From assembly GCA_035910535.1 (NCBI GenBank), contig JAMHXF010000030.1, forward strand, positions 1-64,000: DNA of 64,000 nt, in the 5' to 3' direction. The position numbers and the translations under genes were made by a program. Shown here piece by piece: positions 1-8,204 of this stretch; within the stretch, counting starts at the first letter, position 1; the number at the start of each line of letters is the position of its first letter. This DNA is from Archangium_A sp035910535. GTDB lineage: Bacteria > Myxococcota > Myxococcia > Myxococcales > Myxococcaceae. The notes below the pieces were generated by a model. It worked only from the letters and a program-made list of their open reading frames with translations. It was not told the origin of the DNA and made no database searches.

Positions 1-545
1 TCAACGAAGCCGCGCTCGGTGAGCGCGGAGAACGCCACACCAGCATCGACAGCCGTAACAGGCTTCGACGCTTCAACGAAGCCGCGCTCGGTGAGCGCGG
101 AGAACTCTTTCACCGAGAAGACTTCGAGGCGGTCACCCTTCGTGCTTCAACGAAGCCGCGCTCGGTGAGCGCGGAGAACTGCAGTTCCTCTCGGATGGCG
201 CGCAACGTGGCGCTCGGGCTTCAACGAAGCCGCGCTCGGTGAGCGCGGAGAACTGTTTGCCGAGGAGCTCGAGCCCCTTGGTCTTGTCCCAGCTTCAACG
301 AAGCCGCGCTCGGTGAGCGCGGAGAACGCGGACCTGCCCGCGCGGTGTGACGAAGCAATCTCGCTTCAACGAAGCCGCGCTCGGTGAGCGCGGAGAACAA
401 TGCACTGCGAGCACCCTGTGACGCCGCGCCTGTTGATGCTTCAACGAAGCCGCGCTCGGTGAGCGCGGAGAACAGCAACTCCCTCACGCGCACGTCACGA
501 GCGCTTCCTGCTTCAACGAAGCCGCGCTCGGTGAGCGCGGAGAAC
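1..545 (-). CRISPR. Type I-G CRISPR array (leader-proximal part)
   Basis: Eight copies of one 36-nt repeat are present. The first is cut by the window edge (1-33). The others are at 70-105, 144-179, 218-253, 292-327, 363-398, 438-473 and 510-545. All visible copies are identical; on the plus strand the repeat begins GCTTCAACGAAGC and ends GAGCGCGGAGAAC. The seven spacers are 36, 38, 38, 38, 35, 39 and 36 nt long and unrelated to one another. cas4-1 and cas2 run toward the array on the minus strand, so the leader should be the 546-742 gap and transcription should run right to left, with repeats reading GTTCTCC...TTGAAGC. The array continues beyond the left edge, and the repeats nearest the window start are the older ones. 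I could not identify any protospacer. Confidence 0.97.
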
Positions 546-742
546 TCCCTCTTCAGAACTACCACTTCTACTGCTTACTTCGCCCCGCGTTTTCGAGCGC
601 CCCACCCAACCACCAACACCACCCCCCCATCACCACTCACCCCGCCCGCTCAACACCGCGACACGACTGCACAAACACCCCTGCGAGCGGCCTGCACGAC
701 GCGACCATCACGTCGCCGCTCGCTATTCACCCATGCCAGAGA
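546..742 (-). promoter_or_regulatory. Probable CRISPR leader
   Basis: This 197-nt non-coding stretch separates the first repeat from the cas2 stop codon. Read on the minus strand it is strongly G-rich and ends in an A/G-rich tract next to the first repeat. Its position between the adaptation genes and the array is where a leader, array promoter and integration signal belong. I could not pick a convincing -35/-10 pair. Confidence 0.6.
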
Positions 743-1033
743 TCAAACAATCTTCGGCCCCTTCTCAGGGGGTCTGGTCGCGCGCCCCAGGCACTCGAAG
801 GAGCTTGTACCACGCCCCTCCGACGGCCCGACGTCGACGATGAGCACCGCATCGTCCTGCGCGTGAATCACCTCATTCAGCGCGGCCTTCATCATCACCA
901 ACGTCATCTCGGTCAAATCGCACGAGAACACCGACAACTGCAGGTGCGTGCCGTACCCCTTCATCACCTTGAACACCCGCCGCAGCCGCTTCGCGTCGGA
1001 GATGTCGTACGTCACCAGGAATCTCTGCCGCAC
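743..1033 (-). CDS. cas2: CRISPR adaptation endonuclease Cas2
   Basis: This 96-residue protein is the Cas2 half of the Cas1-Cas2 spacer integrase. It begins with the family signature RFLVTYDISD, a beta strand carrying the conserved Asp at residue 10, followed by RLRRVFKVMKGYG and LQLSVFSCDL, as in Cas2 ferredoxin folds. The start is a GTG at 1033, three bases after the cas4-cas1 stop (1037-1039), so the two genes are almost certainly translated from one mRNA. The last ~25 residues are hydrophilic and less conserved. It lies directly upstream of the leader. Confidence 0.95.
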   Translation of the reverse strand: MRQRFLVTYDISDAKRLRRVFKVMKGYGTHLQLSVFSCDLTEMTLVMMKAALNEVIHAQDDAVLIVDVGPSEGRGTSSFECLGRATRPPEKGPKIV

Positions 1034-1036
1034 GAC

Positions 1037-2704
1037 TCACCTCGTCTTGAAGCCGGGGTACTCGGGCACCTCGCCCATCAGGTGCCGCGCCAACAACCGA
1101 CACTGCATCTCGAGAATGCGCCGGTAGCTCACGCGGTAGCCGAAGACCGGGTGCGTGACCTGCTCGGCCAACCTCCGCTCCCACGCGCGCAGAAACTTCT
1201 TCCGCCCTTCTGAGTTCAGCGCCACGCCCACGCCGCGCGACAAAAAATCTCCCGGGCCCACGACCCCGGTGTTGATGACATTCACCACCACCGAGTCAGC
1301 AAGAATGGGCCGGAACTCCTCCATGACGTCGAGCGCGAGTGACAACCGCCCATGTCGCGGCTGGTGCAGAAACCCCAGGTACGGGTCGAAGCCCACGAGC
1401 CGCGCGGCCACCGCCACGTCCTTCGTCAACATCGCGTAGGCGAACGACAACAACGCATTCACCGCGTCCTTCGGGGGCCGCCGGTTGCGCGTCGAAAAGT
1501 CGAAGGCCTTGAGCACCTCGTCATCACCCCGCAGCAGCCCGCTGAACTCCCCGAAGTAGATGCGCGCGGCGTTGCCCTCGAGGCCCAGCAACGTCTCCAT
1601 CGACTCAGCCACTGCCGCGCGCTCGGCCAACTGCGCGAGCTCCAACATCAACCCCTGCGTCGGCGCGTCGAGGTTCCGTCGCAGCAACGTGCGCGCGTTC
1701 TGAATCTTCGCGGCGACGAAGGCGCGAGCCAGCGGCAACCGAGTCGCCTCGCTCGACGCCGCCGCATACTGCGCCTGCCGCAACGCCACGCGGCCATGGC
1801 CCATGCCGTCGAGCAGCCCCGACAACCACGCCCCGGAGCTCAGCCACGCCACCGGCACACCTCGACTGCTCAGCTCCCGCACGGCCTGCGAGCTGATCTG
1901 CACGTTGCCCAGCAGCACCACGTGCGACACGTCGACCAGCGGCGCGTCCAACAGCTTCTCGCGCTCGCGCCCGCGCACCTCGAGGCACTGCCCGCTGACG
2001 CCAACGCGCGCGCCGACCTCCTGCACGTACAGCGGCTGCGCGTCGTCGCGCGCGGGGAACATGGGGCGCACCTCGGCGGTGCCCTGCCCGGTGAGCAGGT
2101 TGAGTTCGTCGGGCAGACACAGCGAGGCCAGCGAGCAGCCGACACACTTCGGGCTCGCCACCAGCGGCGGCGGAGGCACCGGCTTCTTCGCGACCTCGCG
2201 TGCCAGCGCCACCAGCTCCAGCGTGCGCGCGACGAGCGCGTCATCGAAGGGCACCTCGACGCGCGTGCGCGAGCCGGCGAAGTACAGCTCTCCGTGGTTC
2301 ACCGAGTGCCCGTGCTCGCGCAGCAACAGACCGTAGAGGCACAGCTGCACGCGCTCGGGTTCGAAGGAGCGCTCGGGTACGTCGGGCACCGCGCCGCGCT
2401 TCAAGTCGACAGGCACCACGTCGCCGCCCTCGCCTTCGACCACGTCGATCTTCCCCGACACGCCCAGCGTCACCGAGCTGAGCTCCACGCTGCGCGCACG
2501 CCACGGCGCCTCGCCCCCGGGAGCCAACGGCGCCTTCGCCTCGCCAGCGTCGACGCGCGTATGCACCACGCGGCCCTCGACGGTGAAGTGGTTGTCCTCG
2601 AACTCCCTATCGACCCACTCGAGAAAGAAGAGCCTCGGGCAGTACGAGAATTCATTAACCATGCGAGCAGGAATCAGCGGCAGCCCATCGACCTCATCAC
2701 CCAT
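1037..2704 (-). CDS. cas4-cas1: Cas4-Cas1 fusion, CRISPR adaptation
   Basis: The 555-residue product joins a Cas4 exonuclease (about 1-200) to a Cas1 integrase (about 205-555), a fusion characteristic of type I-G. The Cas4 part has the N-terminal cysteine in FSYCPRLFFLEW (Cys22), nuclease motifs GKIDVVE and VPVDLKRG, and the C-terminal iron-sulfur cysteines in SPKCVGCSLASLCLP. The Cas1 part has LLGNVQISSQAV, LEGNAARIYFGEF with the metal-binding Glu, and FLHQPRHGRLSLALDVMEEF with the catalytic His and acidic residue. Cas4 selects PAM-bearing prespacers and Cas1-Cas2 inserts them. I placed the start at ATG 2704 because the Cas4 homology begins just after it. The frame stays open further upstream, but those residues look non-coding. 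Confidence 0.95.
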   Translation of the reverse strand: MGDEVDGLPLIPARMVNEFSYCPRLFFLEWVDREFEDNHFTVEGRVVHTRVDAGEAKAPLAPGGEAPWRARSVELSSVTLGVSGKIDVVEGEGGDVVPVDLKRGAVPDVPERSFEPERVQLCLYGLLLREHGHSVNHGELYFAGSRTRVEVPFDDALVARTLELVALAREVAKKPVPPPPLVASPKCVGCSLASLCLPDELNLLTGQGTAEVRPMFPARDDAQPLYVQEVGARVGVSGQCLEVRGREREKLLDAPLVDVSHVVLLGNVQISSQAVRELSSRGVPVAWLSSGAWLSGLLDGMGHGRVALRQAQYAAASSEATRLPLARAFVAAKIQNARTLLRRNLDAPTQGLMLELAQLAERAAVAESMETLLGLEGNAARIYFGEFSGLLRGDDEVLKAFDFSTRNRRPPKDAVNALLSFAYAMLTKDVAVAARLVGFDPYLGFLHQPRHGRLSLALDVMEEFRPILADSVVVNVINTGVVGPGDFLSRGVGVALNSEGRKKFLRAWERRLAEQVTHPVFGYRVSYRRILEMQCRLLARHLMGEVPEYPGFKTR

Positions 2705-2748
2705 GTATTGAATGGTGCTCCAATTATTTAGTTGCACAAGTTTGTGGC

Positions 2749-2758
2749 AGACATGTCT
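2749..2758. promoter_or_regulatory. 10-bp palindrome in the divergent cas promoter region
   Basis: AGACATGTCT is a perfect palindrome in the 101-nt gap between the divergent cas4-cas1 start (2704) and the plus-strand gene at 2806. It could be an operator half-site pair for a dimeric regulator of both transcripts. A 10-bp palindrome can occur by chance, so this is only a candidate. Confidence 0.25.
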
Positions 2759-2805
2759 ATGTTCCGCGCCGCGTCTGAGTTCGGGGGCGCGGTTCGGAGT
2801 GACTG

Positions 2806-3609
2806 ATGGCTGCGGTGGACGAGGTGGTGGCAGTGACTGTGAAGGCGAAGTGGATTCCAACCGAGACACCGACGAAAGACGGGCTGCTGGCCGAGGCCGC
2901 GACGCTCGGAGACGCGTTCTCCGAGGTGACGAGCCACGCGGCAGATCTCGTCGCCGACGCTGAAGAACTGCTGCGCGCCCGGGGTGACGCCGCAGCGCTG
3001 CAGGCGCGCGGCTACCGGGTGAGCGACGGGCAGTTCGAGCGGGTGAAATTATTGCGCGACCTGCTGGCACCCCTGCACGCGGCGCAAAACAGACAGGTCG
3101 AAGCGAGCAAGGCAAAAACTGCGTCAGCCGAGGCGGCGCGGGCGCGGTTGATTGTCATTCGAGGTGAATTGGGGCTCATCGGCAAGGCGGCGGGGTTGCC
3201 GGGAAACCTGTTGTCTCTCGAGACCAACAACACCCAGCGGCTCAACGTGGTGATGATGAAGATGGAGGAGGTGCTTGAAAACGTGCGCGCCTACCGAGAG
3301 CGCCTGCCAGACAAGACACGCGTCGACACGCTGGTGATTGAGGCTCGGCTGTTGATTGATGAACAGAAAGGCCTGCGTCGCGACGCGCGGTTGCTTCGCA
3401 CTGACACGCACCTCGACGGGCGGACGACGGCGCGGCTCGAGCGGCTGTTGCTCGATGTGTTGCAGCACCTGTCTGCACAGGGGTTGGCGGCGTACAGCGG
3501 AGACAAGCAGCGCGAGCCGCTCTACCGGCTGGACCATGTGTACGGGCGCCGCGCCAGCAAGGTGGGCGACCCCGGCGCGGGCGACACCACGCCCACACCT
3601 GAAGCCTGA
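2806..3609 (+). CDS. Uncharacterised helical protein inside the type I-G locus
   Basis: The protein has 267 residues, no signal peptide, no membrane segment and no family I recognise. It is rich in Ala, Leu, Arg and Glu and looks almost entirely alpha-helical, probably a helical bundle. An N-terminal segment contains PTETPTKDGLLAEAATLGDAF. The middle is heptad-like (EVLENVRAYRERL, LIDEQKGLRRDARLL). The C-terminal ~20 residues are Gly/Pro/Thr-rich and look disordered. A GGAG six bases before the ATG and GC-rich third positions support it as a real gene. It lies between the divergent adaptation genes and cas3, in the same direction as cas3. It could be an accessory CRISPR component or an unrelated cargo gene. 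Confidence 0.75.
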   Translation: MAAVDEVVAVTVKAKWIPTETPTKDGLLAEAATLGDAFSEVTSHAADLVADAEELLRARGDAAALQARGYRVSDGQFERVKLLRDLLAPLHAAQNRQVEASKAKTASAEAARARLIVIRGELGLIGKAAGLPGNLLSLETNNTQRLNVVMMKMEEVLENVRAYRERLPDKTRVDTLVIEARLLIDEQKGLRRDARLLRTDTHLDGRTTARLERLLLDVLQHLSAQGLAAYSGDKQREPLYRLDHVYGRRASKVGDPGAGDTTPTPEA

Positions 3610-3770
3610 GGAAGCACGCAGCACGCTTGTCCGCCCACTCCGGACGCCTGAGGAGCCGCGCCGGAGTGGGTGAGGAACCTCGCCGCCGTCGGGTGAGGCG
3701 CCGAACCGGGTGCCTGAGGAAGCGCGCAGCGCCCCTGAGGCACGTCGCAAGGCCCCCTGAGGAAGTCCGG
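3605..3770. repeat. Degenerate ~21-nt tandem repeats upstream of cas3
   Basis: The core TGAGG recurs at 3607, 3649, 3671, 3694, 3715, 3736 and 3758, with spacings of 42, 22, 23, 21, 21 and 22 nt. The best units begin CCTGAGGAAGC and continue with CGCAGC-like sequence (3605, 3713). The first unit overlaps the stop codon of the gene at 2806-3609. Within the run, CCACTCCGG (3635-3643) and CCGGAGTGG (3661-3669) can pair as a 9-bp hairpin with a 17-nt loop. No coding role is likely. Confidence 0.65.
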
Positions 3771-3842
3771 AGCACCGTGTTTCCGGGCAGTTGGCGTACC
3801 CCTCAACTCGAGATGTCGGACCCTCTCACTAAAGAGTCACTC

Positions 3843-6404
3843 ATGGCCTTTGACGACGACTTCGCGCTGCTCACTGGCAACAAGCCGTTTCCGTGGCAGC
3901 GAGCACTGTACGAGCGCTTCGTTGTCGGTGACTTCCCGAAGGCGTGTGATCTGCCCACGGGCCTCGGCAAGACGAGCGTCATCGCGCTGTGGCTCCTCGC
4001 GCTGGTGAAGAACCCGAAGCTCCCGCGACGGCTCGTGTACGTCGTCAACCGCCGCACGGTGGTTGATCAGTCGACTGCAGAAGCAGAACGAATTCGCACA
4101 CAGTTGGTGACGCCCGGAGCGCGCCACCTTCGCGACGCCATCGACGCGCTCGCGGCGGTCAAGGCGGAACACCCATTGGCCATCAGCACGCTGCGCGGTG
4201 AGTTCGCGGACAACGCGGCGTGGCGCCGTGACCCCGCGCGCCCTGCCATCATCGTCGGCACGGTCGACATGATCGGAAGTCGCCTGCTCTTCAGCGGCTA
4301 TGGCTGTGGCTTCAAGAGCAAACCGCTGCACGCCGGCTTCCTCGGCCAGGACGCGTTGTTGGTGCACGACGAAGCGCACCTTGAGCCCGCCTTTCAAACG
4401 TTGCTCACTGCGGTAGCCGCCGAGCAGCAACGCAGCGCCGAGCCCCGACCGCTCAAGGTGCTCGCGCTTTCTGCAACCGGCCGCGAGCAACCCGACTTCA
4501 CGATGACCGAGGCGGACGCGCGTCACGAGGTCGTTCAGCAGCGGCTCAACGCGAAGAAGGGGCTGCAGCTCCACCTCGTCGAAGACCGAAAAGAGCTGCC
4601 CGACCGCATTGCCGCCAAGGCCGCCGATCTCGAAGGAAAGGTGATCGTCTTTCTCTCGTCGGTCGACCACGCCGAGAAGTGCGCGCAGACGCTGCGCAAG
4701 GCGAAGAAGGACGCGGTGACCACGCTCACCGGCACCATGCGCGGCGCGGAGCGCGATGGGCTGGTGACCAACCCGGTGTTCGCGCGATTCCTCCCGCGAC
4801 CCGGTGACGGCGTGACGCTGAAGAGCGGAACGGTGTTTCTCGTCGCCACGTCGGCCGGAGAAGTGGGCATCGACCTCTCAGCGGATCACCTGGTGACCGA
4901 CCTCCCGCCGTTCGACGCGCTCGCGCAGCGCCTGGGCCGCGTGAATCGGTACGGCGAGGGCGACGCGCAGGTGCACGTGTACTGCGAGAAGTTGAAGGAG
5001 CCTCCGAAGCCGAAAGCCGAGGGCGACGAGGAAGATGAGGACGACGACAAACCCGGCAAACGGAAGGACGAATACGACCACGCGCGCTTCTTCACGAAAG
5101 CGCTGCTCGATGAGCTCCCGGTTCGCGACGATGAGCGCCGCGACGTGTCTCCTGCCGCGCTGCGCGCCCTGCCCCGCGATGCGCGAATCAAAGCGTCGAC
5201 GCCGCAGCCGAACATTCACCACGTCGACGCGCTGCTGTTCGATCGCTGGTCGTACACCACCATCACCGAGCCGCTGCCGGGCCGACCGCCGGTAGCGGAG
5301 TGGCTGCACGGCGTCGCCGAGTGGGAGCCGCCGCGCACCACCATCGCGTGGCGGCGTGAGGTGGCGTGGCTGACGCCGGAGCACCTCGGACGGGAATCGC
5401 TCGACGACTTCCTCGACGACTACCCGCTGCGCTCTCGCGAGACGTTGAGCGACGTCACCAGCCGCGTCTTGAAGCACCTCGAGAAGATCGTCTCGCGCGA
5501 CAAAGAAAACACACTCAAGGCCTGGCTCGTTCGCCACGACAAGCCTGCGGAGTTCGTGAACCTCGGCGCGCTGGTCGAGCGTTATGACTCGAAGAAGAAC
5601 CCCAGCCTCGACCACGCGACGCTGATCTTGTCGCCCGAAGCCGGGGGACTGAACGGAGGCCTCCTCGATGGTGCTGCCGACTTTGATTCCACCGACCACT
5701 ACGACATCGGGCCGAAAGACGGCGAGCGGCGCGTAGACGAAACGGAAGACGGGGCCGACGCGCCGGACGGAATGCGCCTGGTCCGCTCCGTGAAGCGCAA
5801 GCCAGACGACGACGACGCGGCGGACTGGTGGCACCTCTACGCGGTCTCGCTGCGCGCCGATGACGATGGGTCGCGGACAGCACGCCAACCGCTGCTGCTC
5901 AAGCTGCACCTGCAGCGCACCGAAAAGTGGGCCGCACGCATCGCCGAGCGGCTCGCGTTGCCTGAAGCACAGCGCAAGGCGCTGGCTCAGGCTGGGCGCG
6001 AACACGATCTCGGAAAGACGCGGCGCGTGTGGCAGCGCTCCGTCAAGAACTTCAAAAGCGAGCCGCTCGCCAAGGGCCCGATGCAGCCGGCTGAGTTGGG
6101 CGGCTACCGCCATGAACTCGGCTCGCTGCACGACGGCGACTTCAGCGGATTGACCGCCGACGAGAAAGACCTCGCGATGCACGCCGTCGCCGCGCACCAC
6201 GGGCGCGCGCGCCCGCACTTCCCCGAGCGTGAGTCGTTCGACCCCGACGTGAGGGACGAAGTGATCGCGTCGCTGGTCCGCGAGGTACCGCTGCGCTTCG
6301 ACCGGCTGCAACGCCGCTATGGCCGCTGGGGCCTGGCGTGGCTCGAGTCGATTCTGCGCGCCGCCGACGTGCTCGGTTCGGAAGACAAAGAGGTGGCCGA
6401 ATGA
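3843..6404 (+). CDS. cas3: Cas3 helicase-nuclease, type I-G
   Basis: This 853-residue single-strand DNA translocase and nuclease would be recruited by the I-G Cascade to shred target DNA. The helicase comes first: Walker A LPTGLGKTS (Lys43), DEAH box VHDEAHL (Asp176), LALSATGR, and the RecA2 motif LAQRLGRVNRYG. An acidic low-complexity linker (EGDEEDEDDDKPGK) follows. The HD nuclease is at the C-terminus, with the HD pair at His721-Asp722 in GREHDLGKT and HHGRARPHF at 785-786. This helicase-then-HD order is typical of type I-G. I chose ATG 3843 because the protein then opens like the family. ATG 3813 is an in-frame alternative, and neither has a strong ribosome site. The stop overlaps the next start (ATGA). 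Confidence 0.95.
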   Translation: MAFDDDFALLTGNKPFPWQRALYERFVVGDFPKACDLPTGLGKTSVIALWLLALVKNPKLPRRLVYVVNRRTVVDQSTAEAERIRTQLVTPGARHLRDAIDALAAVKAEHPLAISTLRGEFADNAAWRRDPARPAIIVGTVDMIGSRLLFSGYGCGFKSKPLHAGFLGQDALLVHDEAHLEPAFQTLLTAVAAEQQRSAEPRPLKVLALSATGREQPDFTMTEADARHEVVQQRLNAKKGLQLHLVEDRKELPDRIAAKAADLEGKVIVFLSSVDHAEKCAQTLRKAKKDAVTTLTGTMRGAERDGLVTNPVFARFLPRPGDGVTLKSGTVFLVATSAGEVGIDLSADHLVTDLPPFDALAQRLGRVNRYGEGDAQVHVYCEKLKEPPKPKAEGDEEDEDDDKPGKRKDEYDHARFFTKALLDELPVRDDERRDVSPAALRALPRDARIKASTPQPNIHHVDALLFDRWSYTTITEPLPGRPPVAEWLHGVAEWEPPRTTIAWRREVAWLTPEHLGRESLDDFLDDYPLRSRETLSDVTSRVLKHLEKIVSRDKENTLKAWLVRHDKPAEFVNLGALVERYDSKKNPSLDHATLILSPEAGGLNGGLLDGAADFDSTDHYDIGPKDGERRVDETEDGADAPDGMRLVRSVKRKPDDDDAADWWHLYAVSLRADDDGSRTARQPLLLKLHLQRTEKWAARIAERLALPEAQRKALAQAGREHDLGKTRRVWQRSVKNFKSEPLAKGPMQPAELGGYRHELGSLHDGDFSGLTADEKDLAMHAVAAHHGRARPHFPERESFDPDVRDEVIASLVREVPLRFDRLQRRYGRWGLAWLESILRAADVLGSEDKEVAE

Positions 6405-7144
6405 TCCGCCTCGACGTCGACCTCACCAACCCGGGCCAGTTCTTCGGCTGCTGCGGCGTGTTCGAGCTGGCGCAGCGATTGTGGCCCGATGCGACGGCGC
6501 ACTTCGAGGGCGCGCAGTTCGTGGTGTCCGCAGGAGACCTGAAAGAACTCGTCGAGAAGACCGCGCACGCGCCGCTCGAAGTGCTCGAGGCAGGAAACCA
6601 GACGTCGTCTGCGCTGCGCCTCGCGGGTCCATTCGAACTGCGGCTCGACTGGTGGAAGACCGAGCGCGGCTTGAAGACGTGGGCCGGTCGCATGTCAGTC
6701 GATCGCATCGCGGTCAGCCTGCAACGAGACCTGCCCAACACCGTCACGAAGGGGTTCTTCGATGGCGGTCACGTCGTCACCGGCACCGACGGAAAGAAGG
6801 TCGAGCCCTACTACTTCGATGGCCGCCGAGGCGCGAACGCACTGCCGCTCGACATCGGCTTCTCGTCTGACGCGCTGTCGCTGGCGACCGTGGCTTTTCC
6901 AGCGACGGAGTTCTTCACTCTCGTCGGGCTGCAACGCTTTCGCCCGGCGAGTTCGAAGCTCCGCGTCTACCGCTACCGTGTGTGGCGAAGCGCGCTGCCC
7001 GTGACGCTCGCCGCGCTGGCCATGGCCGACGCGACACCTGCTGAGGGCGCGCTCTTCACCTTCGAGAGCGCCTTCCGTACCGACCAGCGCAAACACAAAG
7101 CTTTTTCACCCGCCGTTCCCGTGACTGGAGATGCACATGAGTGA
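6401..7144 (+). CDS. csb3: Type I-G Cascade small Cas8-like subunit Csb3
   Basis: The 247-residue product opens with MIRLDVDLTNPGQFFGCCGV, which I recognise as the start of the GSU0052/Csb3 family, the presumed Cas8-type large subunit of I-G complexes. It should help recognise the PAM and hold the crRNA 5' end. It is short for a Cas8. No separate Cas11 (small-subunit) gene exists in this locus, so that role may come from an internal start in this frame or be absent. It overlaps cas3 by 4 nt and csb1 by 8 nt, showing tight translational coupling within one operon. The assignment rests on the N-terminal signature and gene order. Confidence 0.85.
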   Translation: MIRLDVDLTNPGQFFGCCGVFELAQRLWPDATAHFEGAQFVVSAGDLKELVEKTAHAPLEVLEAGNQTSSALRLAGPFELRLDWWKTERGLKTWAGRMSVDRIAVSLQRDLPNTVTKGFFDGGHVVTGTDGKKVEPYYFDGRRGANALPLDIGFSSDALSLATVAFPATEFFTLVGLQRFRPASSKLRVYRYRVWRSALPVTLAALAMADATPAEGALFTFESAFRTDQRKHKAFSPAVPVTGDAHE

Positions 7145-8204
7145 AGTGAAGATTGAGGCGTGGCTCGCGGACTCTGGAGATGCACCGGCAGCCGTCGTGC
7201 TGCGCGAGTACCTGAGCCCCGTCGAAGGCAAAGACGGCGTCTTCTTTCCGCCGACCTTTGCGTCGGCCGAGAACACCAAGGAGTTCGCGGGCGGCTACAA
7301 CATCAACGAGCTGGGCAACGGAGAGAACGTCTGCCTCATCGACTCCGTCGGCTCACAGGCCAACCGCATCGAGCCCATGTTCGGTGAAGGCGAGTACGCG
7401 AGCCTGGTGCCGCAGCTCGTGGTCGAGGCGGGCAAAGAGAAGAAGATCAGCATCCTCGAGGCCGGTCACCGCGCAGGCGATGCCATCGTCCGTTGCACCG
7501 AGTTGAAAGACGCGCTGCAGAAGGCGTTTCAGGCGCTGAAGAAGGGCAACGCAGTGCCGCTCGCGAAGCTGGCACCGACGTCACTGTTGTTCGGTGTCTG
7601 GGACTCACGCGACACGCAGGCCAAAGCGCCGCGCCTGCTCGCTGCAACCATTCGCGCGTTCAACGTCGCGAAGCTGACGCGCTCCGCCCAGTACAACCCG
7701 GCCATCGAGTACGTCGAAGAGGAGTTGCTCGACGCGACGGAAGACAAAGACGCGCTCAAGGCCTACTCGGAGCGTGGCTTCCGCCACGTGCCTGCCTCGA
7801 ACACACACGGCGGGGTGATCGCCAGGGGAGATATTCGCCGTGAAGTGACACTTCAGGTGGCGGCCCTGCGACTGCTGCGTGGTGAGAACGCCGAGGAAAC
7901 GAAGAAGCTTCGTGCGTACCTGCTGGGCCTGGCGCTGGTGGCCTTCACCAAGCCCGCAGTGGGCTTCTTGCGACAAGGCTGCAACCTCGTCCTCGACAGC
8001 GACAAGAAACCCGAGTCGAAGGTCGTCTTCGCCGATGGCCGTCGTGAAACGTCGGGACTCACGCACGCAGCGGCGCTGGCCTTCGCCAAGAAGGCGGCGG
8101 CAGCGTTCGGCGTCGGCGACAGCAAGACCGTGAAGTTCGACACCAAGCTCGCGAAAGAAGAGACGATCGGCGAGGGCAAGAAGAAGAAGGCGAAGGCGAA
8201 ATGA
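7137..8204 (+). CDS. csb1: Cas7 backbone protein Csb1, type I-G
   Basis: This 355-residue RAMP protein should polymerise along the crRNA spacer as the Cascade backbone. Features of the Csb1/GSU0053 family are LREYLSPVEGKDGVFFPPTFA near the N-terminus, the segment CLIDSVGSQANRIEPMF, TSLLFGVWDSRD in the middle, and a basic Lys-rich C-terminal tail. ATG 7137 is preferred over ATG 7131 because GGAG at 7126-7129 sits at the right distance. The start lies inside the end of csb3, and the stop overlaps the csb2 start by 4 nt. Confidence 0.93.
   Translation: MSEVKIEAWLADSGDAPAAVVLREYLSPVEGKDGVFFPPTFASAENTKEFAGGYNINELGNGENVCLIDSVGSQANRIEPMFGEGEYASLVPQLVVEAGKEKKISILEAGHRAGDAIVRCTELKDALQKAFQALKKGNAVPLAKLAPTSLLFGVWDSRDTQAKAPRLLAATIRAFNVAKLTRSAQYNPAIEYVEEELLDATEDKDALKAYSERGFRHVPASNTHGGVIARGDIRREVTLQVAALRLLRGENAEETKKLRAYLLGLALVAFTKPAVGFLRQGCNLVLDSDKKPESKVVFADGRRETSGLTHAAALAFAKKAAAAFGVGDSKTVKFDTKLAKEETIGEGKKKKAKAK

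Noticed and set aside
221..565. Open frame with repeated FSALTERGFVEA peptide
   Set aside because: It is the translation of the CRISPR repeats; the unit length equals repeat plus spacer. The plus-strand frame 384-866 has the same cause.
1352..2731. Long plus-strand open frame
   Set aside because: It lies antisense to cas4-cas1 and shows the His/Arg/Gln-rich composition of a shadow frame in GC-rich DNA. The same applies to the antisense frames over cas3, the 35-38 kb kinase, prkA and bamA.
2692..3115. N-terminal extension of cas4-cas1 (open frame to 3115)
   Set aside because: The upstream part has Arg/Pro-rich shadow composition and overlaps the divergent gene at 2806. The Cas4 homology begins just after ATG 2704.
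3522..3806. Minus-strand frames over the ~21-nt repeats with recurring LPQA/FLR peptides
   Set aside because: The peptide periodicity is just the DNA repeat read in frame; there is no ribosome site and no family match.
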